This document shows positions 22,330 through 34,500 of a stretch of 64,000 nt of DNA, in pieces. The notes below the pieces were generated by a model, which worked only from the letters and a program-made list of their open reading frames with translations, was not told the DNA's origin and did not search any database. Position numbers and translations under genes: made by a program. This DNA is from Perilla frutescens (taxonomy: Eukaryota > Streptophyta > Magnoliopsida > Lamiales > Lamiaceae), in contig BRKX01000002.1 in assembly GCA_026008535.1 (NCBI GenBank), positions 63,423,170 through 63,487,169 on the forward strand, written 5' to 3'. Numbering within the stretch: position 1 is the first letter of the stretch; each line of letters starts with the position of its first letter.

Positions 22330-23099
22330 GCATGTTAAGCCCAAACATCTACACTTATCTCTCTCAAGCAAAACCCCGGCAACCCCTAATTCCCTCTCCT
22401 TTTTCTCCGCCTACCACACCACTCCAATGTTACATGCATGCTCCGTCGTTGTGTTGACAGCAGGTGCTCACCGTGTCTCGGCTCCGCCAAAGCCTCACTA
22501 CCTCCTCGCCCCCCTCTCAAACCCAATAAATGCAGATGCTCGTGAAAATATATGTATATATCTTAACTAAAAAACTAATGCTTTTGAAAAGTTTAGAAGA
22601 TACTTGGAGAAATGAATAGTGTGTTTTCAATCAAAACATTGGAGCCCCTTTTATAGTGTTAGAAATGGAGATGAAAAGTCTTGAGTTTGAATGGCATGGA
22701 GTAAATGTGGAGATAGTGGAAAGAAAAATTTAAGTAATGAAGTAAATATTGGAATGAAGAGACCGTTCCTCTCTTGTTAGATTGGTGCATATTCGTTATG
22801 ATTTTGGGCTAGTGTTATAGGCTAAAAGAAATAAATCGTTTTGGCCCAAATCAAAGATAAATATTAGGCTCTAACCTTTGGACTTTACAATTAAAATGCT
22901 TGGTTTAAATGGTTAAGAAATCAAATAATAATAACAACAACAACAACAACAACAATAACAATAATAATAATAATAATAATAATATAAATAATAATGTAAG
23001 CGCGACTTACATGAGTATAATAAAAATAAAACATGTACTTTAAAATCATTTTTGGCATGAAAATGTAGCAAGTTTTATGAAAAAAATCGGGTCACTACA
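22330..23099 (-). mobile_element. Probable Ty3/gypsy LTR, 5' part
   Basis: On the minus strand it begins TGTAGTGACCCGATTTTT at 23099, the usual start of chromovirus-type plant LTRs. A TATA-like CTATAAAAGGGGC follows about 450 bp later (near 22645). The downstream limit and TSD are not clear. A (CAA/TAA)n run at 22926-22984 lies inside. Confidence 0.5.
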
Positions 23100-23869
23100 A
23101 GATCTGTTCAACTCCATCAAACAAAATTTATTATTTAGCAAAATACACCAGAAATTTGTGCGTAAAATATGGTAATTTTAAGCTAATTCACGCAGTTTCA
23201 ACCACGATCCAAGAATCAGTTTCGGTTTGATGAGTGATGTTCCCAAATTCTTAATGCACTCATTTATTCGATGTTTAATTCATGTGTATGTAAAATGTGT
23301 GTGAAATAATACAAAAATGTATAATTTAACGGTTGTTATTAACGGAAGTTAACGCCCATCTGTTAATGGAGTAACATAGGAATCATTTTGATAATTTTTA
23401 AAAAGTTGATGAATCAATTTGGGATGAAATTTTATTTCAAAATAAAACTGTGCTTTTCTGATACAATTGAAGGACTAAATTTGACCTTTTCTCAATAATG
23501 TATGGCTAGAAAAAAAAGTGTAAATTTAAATTGAAAATAAGTAAAACAAACACATTTTCAATATTTTCCATGGGTGATTCTAAATGCCCCACTAGTTTTA
23601 CTTTACACACCACAAAAAAAAAATGCATAAATAATTAATTTTGAGATTACTAAAATACCCTTTTTTTTACTTCAATATACTACACTTTTTACTTTACACA
23701 CCATAAAAAAGAAATGATATATTAAATTACAAAAATACAAAAAAAAAAACTGGTTCAACAACAAAAAAAACCTATGAAATTATTTTGTTTCCATTCCCAG
23801 TGAAGTATCGTTCGAAACTTTTAGGGTTTTACAACATTTCAATTTGAGCACATTCGGATTAAATCAACC

Positions 23870-24416
23870 ATGGAGGGTGGAAATGATGTAGAAACAAGTA
23901 ATGTAAGTGATTTCCTACTATTTACACCGATTTTTTTTGTTTTTCCGTTCGTTCCATCGTTGTTGGATACTCTCATCGTCGACAGTCGTTCATAAAGAAC
24001 AGTTTGAATGTTGTGAAGGACATTCGAAAACATGTTTATGTATCCATAATAATATGTTCACAAACAAGTTTATGAACTAACTTATTTAGGATCAGAAACA
24101 TATTTTTGAATGTAATCTAGTTGACACAAAAACATGTTTGTGAACCTAGTGCTTTCTGTTCATAAACATGATTTTGAACAATCAAACATCTGTTTTGGGA
24201 TTTTATCGATCAAACTATTATGGTACTTCCAAATATCTAAACCACTTCGTTCGAGTATGTTTTTTCTTTGAATGAAAAATAATTTTATCCATATGCATTG
24301 TACTAATTATTATTTTATTTATTCAATTTCAGGTTTCTCTAACTCCTGGTCACCATTTCCCCCTATTACACTTCAGTGGAGAAACAACCGAAGTGATTGC
24401 GCAAACATATTTATGA
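23870..24416 (+). other. Possible two-exon micro-ORF (38 residues) near the left end of the MULE
   Basis: ATG at 23870, exon 23870-23902 ending at GTAAGT, and exon 24333-24416 after a pyrimidine-rich TTTCAG. The second exon reads VSLTPGHHFPLLHFSGETTE and on to a TGA. It is in frame across the junction. It could be the relic of a longer element-encoded protein. Family unknown. Confidence 0.25.
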
Positions 24417-24560
24417 GTTAATTTCTAAAGGATCGGAAACATGTTTGTGGATTAACTGCAGGCTGATTCAAATATATGTTGTTGAACAGTAACAACATGT
24501 TTAAAAAAAAAGCACCTGTTTTGATTACTCTAAAACACAACATTGGCTACATAACACTGC
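24000..24560. repeat. Left subterminal array of AACATGTTT motifs
   Basis: Many diverged copies of AAACATGTTTATGAAC/TTCATAAACATG. The same motif fills 27060-27500 near the other end of the MULE. Confidence 0.6.
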
Positions 24561-24708
24561 TAATATATAAAACATGTTAAAAAATGTCATATCAAAATAG
24601 CCCCAAACCATCCATACTACATCAAACATGTTAAGATAAAACGACATAATATCAATTTATCCATCATAATATCTAATATAAAAAAAAACCATCATACTAT
24701 CTATAACA

Positions 24709-27030
24709 TTAAAAACACACATCATATGATCGTCTAAACAGACTCCCTGGACTGCGCTTGACTCCAACTCGATAGACCAATCCAAGCTGTCTATATAGAT
24801 AGGCTAATGCTGCAGCTCCCCATGCATATTGCCCAAACACCTCAGGGTCCTCAAACAATCTCAAATAATGCGTGTTCACTCGATCACCACTCTTGTCTGC
24901 AAAAATAGTACACCCCACAATATATAACAAGTACGCCCTTGCTGCATACAATGAAACCCTATCATCAATAGTAGATGTCTGTCTAGCAAAATTATCCAAC
25001 AACCATTTCAGCTTGATTGAAAATCCAGACCTATCGCTCGCTGCAGCTGTGGCTTCACTGGCCGACACCCCCAATAGACGACGGACAACTGGTTGTCTGA
25101 TAGGACGTATTCTACTTGTTATTATCACGACTTTTTGGTGCCTTTTATCTTTATTGTTTACCCTATATTTGTGTATTTTGGTGCTTTGATATGTTGTTAA
25201 GTTGTGTAGGGACATGGTACAAAAATGGGGAAAAGAGGCATGTTTTTGGTGTGAAAAGATATAAGTGAAGAAAAGGGAGAAGTTCGAGCAGAGCAAGCTG
25301 CAAGGGCATGCAGCTGGATGAGCGAAATAAGTTTCTGGAGGCCCGGTCCACTACACATTTTGGGCTTGCTGAGCCCAGTTCTCGGCCCACGCGCGAACCT
25401 GGACGCGGAAATCCCTCTCCACCGCCTCTAAAAGTATTTTGCATGGGATTTACCTAGATTAGGATGTTATGTCCTATTTAGAACTTTATCTTTTATGGAT
25501 TGTAAATATATATTAGGTATTTAGCTTATTTTATCAACACAGACGCTAGAGACGGGAACGTAGCAGTTGAACGGTTCTAATTCAGTTTTATTTTCTTCTT
25601 CTCATCGATATCATCATCGCGCAATTATACAACTTCTTGTTGCTCGATTCCAGCATGCAAAGTAGCTAATTTATTTCGTATTCCGGTGACGATGACGAAG
25701 CTCCGCTTATATAACTGTGAGATCTAATTGTTTGTTCATAATTAATTGATGCATGTATCTGTTATTCTTGGATTTCGGGTCGTTAATTATTCTAAGTCTA
25801 TCGAATAGTTGCAAATATTGGGTAGGTTGTGATTAATTACTAGCCAATTAAATCGGCCATACGTAATCGTGGTTTAGGTTTAATAAGTGGTAAAACGGTT
25901 GCTCAAATAACTAGGGGAATAACAGAGTTAATTTTACAGTCCCGCGTCAGAGTCTGTAAGTTAAGAATCGGGTCTTTCTTATGCTCATTGCTATCGGCTC
26001 ATTAAACTCATAGAGCGTCTCTTACAGTTGTCAGTCGATTAGGGGAATAATTAATGAAGCGTCTTCTTAATTTTCGAAACAGTATGGAGAGATTAGGTCA
26101 TGTCAGAAGCGTCTTCGATGACTATAACTGATTTGCATGGTTTGATTAATTAATTCTTGCATCTGTGATCGGTGTTATAAGTGGAGTGGAGTTTGTTGGA
26201 TCCGGAATACCCTTTTGTCATTGGTTTAAATCAGTTCGTTTGCATAAATATTTTCTTTAAGTTGGTCATTTAATTCTTCAATTTATTTTGTTATATAATT
26301 CACACAAAACCCCTTTTCTGGAAGTTTGGGCACGCAGACTGAAAGTCAAGAGTAATTCTCGCCGGTCTTTTGGGAGACGATCCTGCTCGCCATTGTACTC
26401 TGCAGTGTGGGCTTGCCGAAGAAAGTCGGAACATTTATTTTTGGTGAAAAACGACGCACCATTGTCCTACAGCTACATCCTCACCAATAAATTGGACCGG
26501 AGTCCCTGTGATCCTTAGCCCAGTAAGACAAAACACATCATCTAAGGTGATGGTCATCTCACCAAAAGGAAGATGGAATGTGTTTGTCTCTGGATGCCAC
26601 CGCTCTACAAATGCAGAAATAAGATTTCTGTTCGGGAATTTATACGATAATTTTCTCAGATGAAGGAGTCCAGATCGCCTAATTATATCCCTCCAATTAT
26701 CACTACTTGTATCGCACTTCCATTTCTGAATTTTAGCAGTAAGACAATAGCATTTGAGAACCTCTCTTTCTCTACCCTCTCAGATAGCAGCAACCACATG
26801 TGTTTTGAAATGGATCAATACCGAGTTATCAATTGGCCCTCCCGGGAATGATGTTCTAAGCAACTCATCGTGGTCATGATTATCATTGGCTCCATCATCA
26901 GGATTATCATCTCGACCATCTCTGTCATTAACTTCTTGATTTTCTACCTCTTCTCGTACAACTCGAGATGCTTCATTATGTTCACGGATATGTTGTCGCC
27001 TTGCAGATGCTGTGGGCCTTCTCCGAGAAT
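24709..27030 (-). pseudogene. Plant mobile domain (MAIN/MAIL-type) gene, broken
   Basis: Minus strand. The upstream part (27030 to about 26480) opens after an acceptor, has DSRRRPTASARRQ, an acidic linker, then the domain: SFPGGPIDNSVL, FVERWHPETNTFHLPFGEMT and ITLDDVFCLTGL. The downstream part (about 25105 to 24709) has LLGVSASEA, LKWLLDNF, RAYLLYIVGCTIFADKSGDR, QYAWGAAALAYLYRQL and a stop. These are the hallmark blocks of the plant mobile domain (aminotransferase-like, PF10536). Two lesions are visible: a TGA in place of the expected Trp at about 26780, and an LTR insertion of about 1.3 kb between the halves. The gene lies inside a MULE, as many members of this family do. Confidence 0.8.
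25115..26480 (+). mobile_element. LTR (probably solo, Ty3/gypsy type) inside the plant-mobile-domain gene
   Basis: It interrupts the coding region and has no gag-pol. The text resembles plant gypsy LTRs: a start with TTATTATCACGACTTTTTGG, a CTCTAAAAGTA TATA-like site at about 25428, and a 3' part with TTTTGGGAGACGATCCTGCT. TSD candidates are TCTAC and CCTAC (4 of 5 bases), so the limits are approximate. Confidence 0.55.
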
Positions 27031-27059
27031 CTACATATCAAATATTAATAATTTAAATA

Positions 27060-27500
27060 CAATCCCAACAAAAAAAACATTCAACAACATCTTTATGAAC
27101 AACCTGGGACAGATTCAAAAACATGTTTTTGAATCACTCTGTTTCTATTCAAAAACATGTTTATGAAACAACCTAAACTAGCAGTATACGAATATCCTAA
27201 ATCAAATACATAAACATGTTTTTGAATCACACTGTTTTCATTCAAAAATATGTTTATGAATCAACCAAAAACAGCAGTATACTTATAGATCACATTCAAC
27301 ATCATCTTTATGAACCACACTATTTCCGATTCAAAGACATGTTTTTGAATCACACTAATTCTATTCAAAAAACATGTTTACGATCCACATAAAACAGTTG
27401 TATGCCATCATATTCAACATCTAAAGCCGATTCAAAAACATATTTTTGAATCACACTATTTCTATTCAAATACATGTTTATGAACCTCGAATTCAAACAA
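27060..27500. repeat. Right subterminal array of AACATGTTT motifs
   Basis: Tandem, diverged units of about 65 bp containing ATTCAAAAACATGTTTATGA. It mirrors the left array at 24000-24560. Confidence 0.7.
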
Positions 27501-28079
27501 CGAGAATAATGAACAGCTCGGCATTACGATTGGGAGAAAAACAAATCGATAATACTTGTTTAAGATTCAAACTAATTCATCCAAAAGTTCATGGGATTTC
27601 ATCTTTGAAACATATTACAGAAATTTAAACTAACAAATTGCCACAAAATTCACATAAAATCAAAAAATTACATAAAACCCTAGAACCATGAAAGAGGAAT
27701 GAAAATACTTACAAACTTGTTGTATTGGCTCCATAGTTCATGGGCTTTGAGTATTTCGAAGATTGAAGTTCGATCTTCTTGAGTATGCTTCGATTTTGGC
27801 TCTTGTTCGTCTTCTTCGATCGTGTTGTTTGCGTTTCAGCTTTGAGAGTGAATAGAGAAGAGAGACCGATTTTTTATGTTTGGATATCTATCTATTATTT
27901 TGTTTTAAATTCAAGTAAATGCTAGATTTTAATTTTTTTAACTTAAAGGATATAATTGTCTTTTTGTGTGGTGTGTAAAGCAAAAATAAAAATAAAAAAT
28001 AACTATTTTTGTGGTGTGAAAAATAAATGTGATGTGTAAAGTAAAACTAGTGGGGTATTTAGAAACACCCATTTTCCAT

Positions 28080-28552
28080 ACTAAAATGTTTGAGATTTTC
28101 ATTTGGAAATAAAAACAAAGATGATCTTAACCTCTTCTTTATCACAAATTTTTCCGAGCATATAACTAAGGTTTGGTGGCTTAAATTTTGTAGTGTATTA
28201 GAATGAGTAGATGTAGAATAATTATGAGAGAGAAATGGTTTAATAAATGTTTTATAATATCTTTTCATTTCTATTTTCCTTTTTAAACTTGTGGTGCATT
28301 AAAAATTTTTTGTGACGTAGAATAATAATTAAAGAGTATTTAAGTAAATTTAAAATTATTTTTTATTTATTTATGGTGTAAAATATGAGCTTCCTGTTTA
28401 AAATCGCAACATTGAAAGCAGACCCGTTTAATTGCAAAAATTAATAATAATAATAATAATAATAATCAGTTAAATCTACAACCTCGTCCATCCACTCCCG
28501 CGCCACCCTTCGCCACCACGACGACGGCGGCACGTCCCATCAGGTTTGGGCA
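28080..28552 (+). promoter_or_regulatory. Upstream region of the ARC3 gene
   Basis: Short intergenic stretch between the MULE and the ARC3 start. It holds (AAT)n at 28440-28467 and a GC-richer presumed 5' leader at 28490-28552. The MULE's right TSD is only 474 bp from the start codon. Confidence 0.4.
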
Positions 28553-31500
28553 ATGAGCCTTTTCCACCCGAATATGACTGCGCCCCATTCCCTCTCACGT
28601 ATTTCGCCTTTCCCTCTCACAACCCTCAATAATTGTGGCTCTAAATTCATCGGATGGCGCTCAAGTTCCATCACAAAGAAATTAAGCTGCCGTTGCATTA
28701 CTACTGCCAGTTATGAAAGTAGCAGCAGTTGCCCTAACAATGGCGGTAGTGATGAATGCGTGGAAGTGATAGCGGTGGGCAGCCGGAAGGATGCCCTGCT
28801 CGACTTCTGCTCGGCATCGCCTTTCCTGTCCCCTGTTTTCAGATTCTGGTATATTCTCTACTCGAATTTGTTATGTTGTGCAAAATGGACATTGAGATTA
28901 CCATGTATGTATACGTTTTATGATTTATTAGGTTGTGGAATCGCCAACAATTGCTTGATACAAGTTATGTGGAATAGGATAGGTTTTGGAACGTGCAAAG
29001 TGTAGTGCGGATGGATTGAAGCAGGCTGTCATAGAGTTTAGGAACCTAGTTTCAATGTGATTGCTTAAACTGTGTCATTTCAATGTGCATTTGGAGGAGT
29101 TTTCTATGGAATGCTATGAGCTTGCTGGGTTGATGGGGCTTAGTCCTGCCTCTATTACTATCGTAATTGAAATAAACAGGTCAAAGACAATGTGCTGTAA
29201 AGGAGTTGAACTTATGTATCATGTTCTTCATCGAGGTCAAATGTGGAGAATATCATAGCATGTGTTTTGTTAATTTACTGGATAGATACTAATCGCTGTG
29301 GTAAAAGTGACTTGTTTGTTTACAAACTGATGACAGATATGAAGTCGGTATAGATGAATAAGGCTATAAGGTATTAGATACATGGCTTCAATCCACTGAT
29401 AAAAGCTGCAAAATTTAGAATTGGTGGCCAAGTAGTAAGCTTTCTCTATATCTCAGATATGGTCTATATTGCTGTGCCTGTGCTGACTATATTATCTCTG
29501 GAAACGATTACATTGTTCTTCGATTTATCTGCAGAACTGCAGTTATTTTAATTACCAATTTGGTTGGCTTTGATTTTGAGTTTCTTGAATGAAGAAAAAA
29601 AAGAATATATAGCTCTTTTTTCCTTGAAAATTATGCTGATAAATGGTTTATACACAATAACACAATCACCCATTTATTGATAATACTTTTTGAGTAAAGC
29701 ATTTTTGGTAAGAGTTACAGATAGCCATCAGTAGAGATGCATGCATAAATTTGACAAGTGTGTCTCAAAGACTGAAACTGTACTTAAAGGATCAGTTCCA
29801 GAACTTGAGTGCACATGATAATCTCTTGCTTATTAATATGGGCCTCCAGTCATGCAGGACTTCTGTAAAAGTGGTATATTTATAAACATCATAACAAAAA
29901 AGGATTGCATCCAAAAGTTGGCCCCTCATTGGTAGGGAAAGTCTTTTTTGCTACAAGCTGCCATTCCATTCAAGAAAGTTTAGAATGAGAGGTTTATACT
30001 GAAACTTGAAAGTAATTGATTGCATAGAGAACTTGAGAACAAATTTTCAACTTACTATACTCCCAGAGATCTGATTGCTATTAAATGAATGCTGTTTGAA
30101 GTGCCGAACCTGAATTTATGTCAAAAAATTTTGCTGGACCCTTTGATGAATTGTGGTCTTCTAAGTTTTTTCATCCCCAGGAACTAGATGTTATCCAGAT
30201 ATCACCTCTAGTATTTAGATCAATCTGGTTGAACCAGTTTGATTGGTTCCTTCACTGGATACAATTGAATCGTTATACTTGATAATCAATATATTAGTAA
30301 CCTCAATATTGTAATAATTATGTATGTTTCTAACTTGATGCTGAAAGGATACGTTACTACTCAGTAAGTTAATTCCTCTTCTGAGTAGATTTTAGCTGTT
30401 CCCAGAATTGTTAAATTGCTGAGGTTTTACTGGATATAATAAACTCCCCTTAACCTCAATTTGGATTATGGCAGGAATATTCTTGCTCATGACTCAGAAC
30501 AGGTGCAACTGCAACAAAGGTTCACAAACAAAGGTCAAACATCTAAACTCGGTGTCCTTCTACAGCCTGTAGTTAAATGTTTCTTTCTTCATCCTAGATC
30601 ATAAATTAATGTCTTGAAATTATATGAACTTATAATTCAAATCATTTACATCTTACTATGAGGTGCTTGTTGATTTTGTTGGGTTGTGTGCCAGTCAAAG
30701 CGTTACAGTGCCATGTTAAAAGTATATAAAGTTATATATAAACTAATGTATACACTATAGATGAGTCTTGGGGCAAATATCAACCAATATATACACTATA
30801 AAATTAATGTATTTTGCTCAAATTTGTCATCTCATGCTGGAATGCATTGTCAATATTGGTTATTATTTTATATTTATTTTCTGGGTTGCATGGGGGCATA
30901 AAATGATTTTCCAGGTGCTGAATTTTAAAAAATTGAAAGGTGTGGTATTGACTCACATTATCCTTATTTGATGCTAGAATAAATGGAAAAAATTATTTTT
31001 GCTGATCCTAGCTAACCAATAGCTTTTTATTTCATGATCTCTGCATTTTTTTTTTCATTCAGACCCTTCTCAGTATCTTTGTGGATTTGCAGATTGCACT
31101 CCAAGAACCGTGGAAGACTTCTTGGCTTGGCACTCGTCTTGTAAAGCTGTGATACTTGTTTGTACATTACTTGCCTTTCCTTCTAACAATTCTTCCTGTC
31201 ATGTTTAGCCAATGTCTTCTTTTTTGGTACTGGATACTCATACAACTTTATTAAGTTGATATAGGGTTCTCATGTTTGAATGAGAACCACTGTGTGGAGC
31301 TCTTCATGCTTGCATGGAAGAAACTTCAAGTGACATAGTATCAGCACAATATCATATTATTGTGCATTTAACCTTTTTAGTAGATATTATTGTATTGGGT
31401 GCTCGATCATAGGTCATGAGTTAACCTTTTAAGATTTAATCTTTCTTTGTAAGTTAAAGGCATGCCTTCAGATTGGAAAAAGCATAGTGAACACTTTGAA

Positions 31501-34500
31501 AGTTTAACTTCAAAGTTGCTGGGAGAGAAATATGTCGTTGTAAATGAACTTGCTTTTATGTTTTGCCGCCTAAACATTTTTTGTAACATCTATCCCTTTA
31601 GACTGAGCGAAAATTTAAGATGCTCTCTAGAGGTAAATTCTGGGATAATCTTTTTCCAAGATTCTGAACATAATGGTACTCCTAAATTTGAAGACCAAAT
31701 TGTGGAATCATTTAAAGTTATCACATTCTGCCTTGCTCTCTTCACGTTTTCCATACTTCTAATTTTGCTGCCCTAACATAGCAAATTATCAATGTAGCAT
31801 GAGATGGAGTAACTCTATCCTAAAGTCTGGTCATTTGGTTTTTTATAATCAAAATTTATTTGTTACACAGTTTTTCAAGATGGTAATGCTCGAATTCATC
31901 TAAGCAAAATATCACTTTTATTTTTCAGATAATAAAGAAAAATTTCTACCAAAAATAAATATATTTGTTAAGTTACTAAATTTAATAGAGTTTAACAATT
32001 TGATTTGACCTTTTATTTCAAGAAAAAATATATATATTTTTGATGATGATAAATAACGTTTTTGCTAGTAGAATAATTTTTCTGAGAAATAGGGATGGAA
32101 AGAGGATTCAAAGGAGCATGACTGCTAAGTACAATCATGAATACACTTATGGGATATCATCTGTGCTCTTATTATAGTTGTGGTTTTCTAAAGCGGCTCT
32201 AACTGAAATTTTAAACTAAGGAGAAAGGCCTTATTTTTAATTTCTCTGACAAATCCTTTATCATGTAAAGCTGACTTGCCCATCAACTTATGTGTATTTA
32301 GACAAACATTTACGTGAAGGCTGATGACTTCACAAAGTCAAATAAATTTATTCATTTGAAGAAAAAAATAGTCTAAATTTTGAAAAAAATGGGAAAAGAC
32401 AAAATGCTATGATTTTAATGGATTATCTTTGCACATTGAAGTCTCATTGTTACTCTATTTCTGGATTCGACAGTTTTTCATTTTTCTGTTTAGGTTGCTA
32501 GTGCTGCTTATGGTTCAGATCACATTACAGCACTTGAGGTTCTTAGCAATGTCAAGTGTGGAAATGGATTTGTGGTGGGCATAATATTGAAGCCATTTAG
32601 CTTTGAAGGAAAAAGGCGCCAAGATGAGGTAATGTCTTTTCCTTTTTTATTTATGTTACAAAATTGAAAACATACTAATATATCCTTACAGTCTGATACC
32701 AGCCAATCTGAAACTAAAATATATTTAAAAGTCCGACCATGTTGATCTCGGGAGTTCTGCCATATACAATGCCATAATTTTGTAGCTGAAATATACTGAT
32801 GGTGATTTATCTCCATCTGTAGGTCAAGGATTTGGTAGGCAAACTTCAAAAGCAGGCAGATTTCTGTATTGGTGAGTAACTTGTTTTATTGGGCCCATTA
32901 TGTCGTAGTTAGAGCTAAATGTCACTGAAACTTTCCTTCGATTTAAAAAATGTCTTGTTCCCATAACCTTCAGCCAATATGTGGTACCAGTAATAATTGA
33001 GCATGGGGAACTGAGATTTGTAATATTCTCGTTCTCTATTTTTATGTGCATTACGTTGGTTTAAGCAAGTAAGGATGCCATCATCAGGGATTTACTCTTC
33101 ATCATAAGTTTCTGGACAATTTGTTGCATATCACTAAGCTCTACACTATATCTTTTATGCTGGTGAAACCATATGCATCACTGAAATTAAAATCATGTTA
33201 TCCAACAATGGGTAGAGGAGAGAGGCCAGCTAGCTCAAGAAGTTTACCATTACGTTTTATATGGAAATCACAGTATTGATAGTATACACTACTAGTTTCA
33301 CTAGAAGGCTGTCTTTAATTAGGATTAGGCTATTAAGATCTATGTTGATATATAATGGCAGAGGCCAAGTTTTATGTGGAGTTATTGTTCAAGTAGTGTG
33401 CTGGTATCTTTAGTTAGAAAGAAATTGGAGAACCTTTGAAGATTAAGAGGAATCACTTGAGGAGGTGTGGGATAGCTTTAGGTTTAAGGTTTCTTGGCGG
33501 ATTTCAACACTTACAAAATTCAAACCTTTCCTGTATCTGACATTTTTAGAGATTGGAGTATCATGCTGTGGTATGACTTACTGTTCCTTAGGTACCCCTC
33601 ATCCCATTGTACTAAATTTATTGTTTCTTATAAAAAATGATGGCTGCAGTTCTTGATACTGATACGCTTCTTGAAAATGATCTGGTAACTCTGGATGAGG
33701 CTTTGAGGACTACTAATAATGCTGTTTTGATGGCCATAAACGCCATTTCCATTTTATTATCTGTAAGTAAACCCTTTCTCATTTATCTTGGTTTCAAGTT
33801 TTTTAACTTCCCATTTGCTGTTCCTTGTTTGTTATTTCTACTGCTGAATTTTGAGATATTACCTTTGCATTGTATCAACAGGAGAAGCACATAAAGTTCC
33901 TGAATGCAAAAGATGATTCAATCAAAGAAATTCAACTTCCCGAGTTTCGAGAAGTGAGTCTCTTTACACTCTTATTTGTTTTGAGCTTTTAGTTTCTAAT
34001 ATATCTAATATATGGAATCTTCATTTGAAGTTACATGCTCCAGTAGTTTCCTGTTGGCAGTTCCTTATGTCAAGTTCTTTTATACTTTTCTATTCGTGAA
34101 TATCTTTCAGCTAATCGGATCCTCTTTTTTCTGATGTAAAATATTTCATAGATTTTTTATCATTTTTTCTTTCATCCACTAAAATCTAAGCTTATGATTT
34201 ACAGATTTTTGATGGTTTTAACGAAGCAAGAATTGGATTTGGGGCTGGTTACAATGTCAAAACTTCACTTTTGCGAGCTATAAATGACTGCCCTTTCTTG
34301 GGTGTTGACATAAAGGTGTAACTTATGTAATTTTTTGGTTATATTGCATCAACTTGCACTGTGGTTGCTGTGTGTTGTTTTCCTTTGTTTTGTTAACCCC
34401 TTTTCATTTGTAAGTTCTCCAACTGCATTATGCTTAATATCTTGATGCTCATTCAGTCATTTTGCAACATAATAGTTTTTTCTTCCATTTGATTTTCACT

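Larger units (their letters stand above)
23572..28070. mobile_element. Mutator-like element carrying a plant-mobile-domain gene, 4499 bp
   Basis: A perfect 9 bp TSD, ATTTTCCAT, lies at 23563-23571 and 28071-28079. The inverted ends match at 39 of the first 42 positions (start GGGTGATTCTAAATGCCCCA, other end GGGTGTTTCTAAATACCCCA). The interior holds a broken plant-mobile-domain gene (minus strand), arrays of AAACATGTTTATGAA motifs near both ends, and a later LTR insertion. No MULE transposase was seen. Confidence 0.9.

Noticed and set aside
22328..22570. 80-residue plus-strand ORF
   Set aside because: Lies within a probable LTR in the opposite orientation; no domain.
31462..31776. 104-residue plus-strand ORF in ARC3 intron 3
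   Set aside because: It does not fit the ARC3 frame. The flanking exons (31063-31157 and 32494-32628) join perfectly without it.
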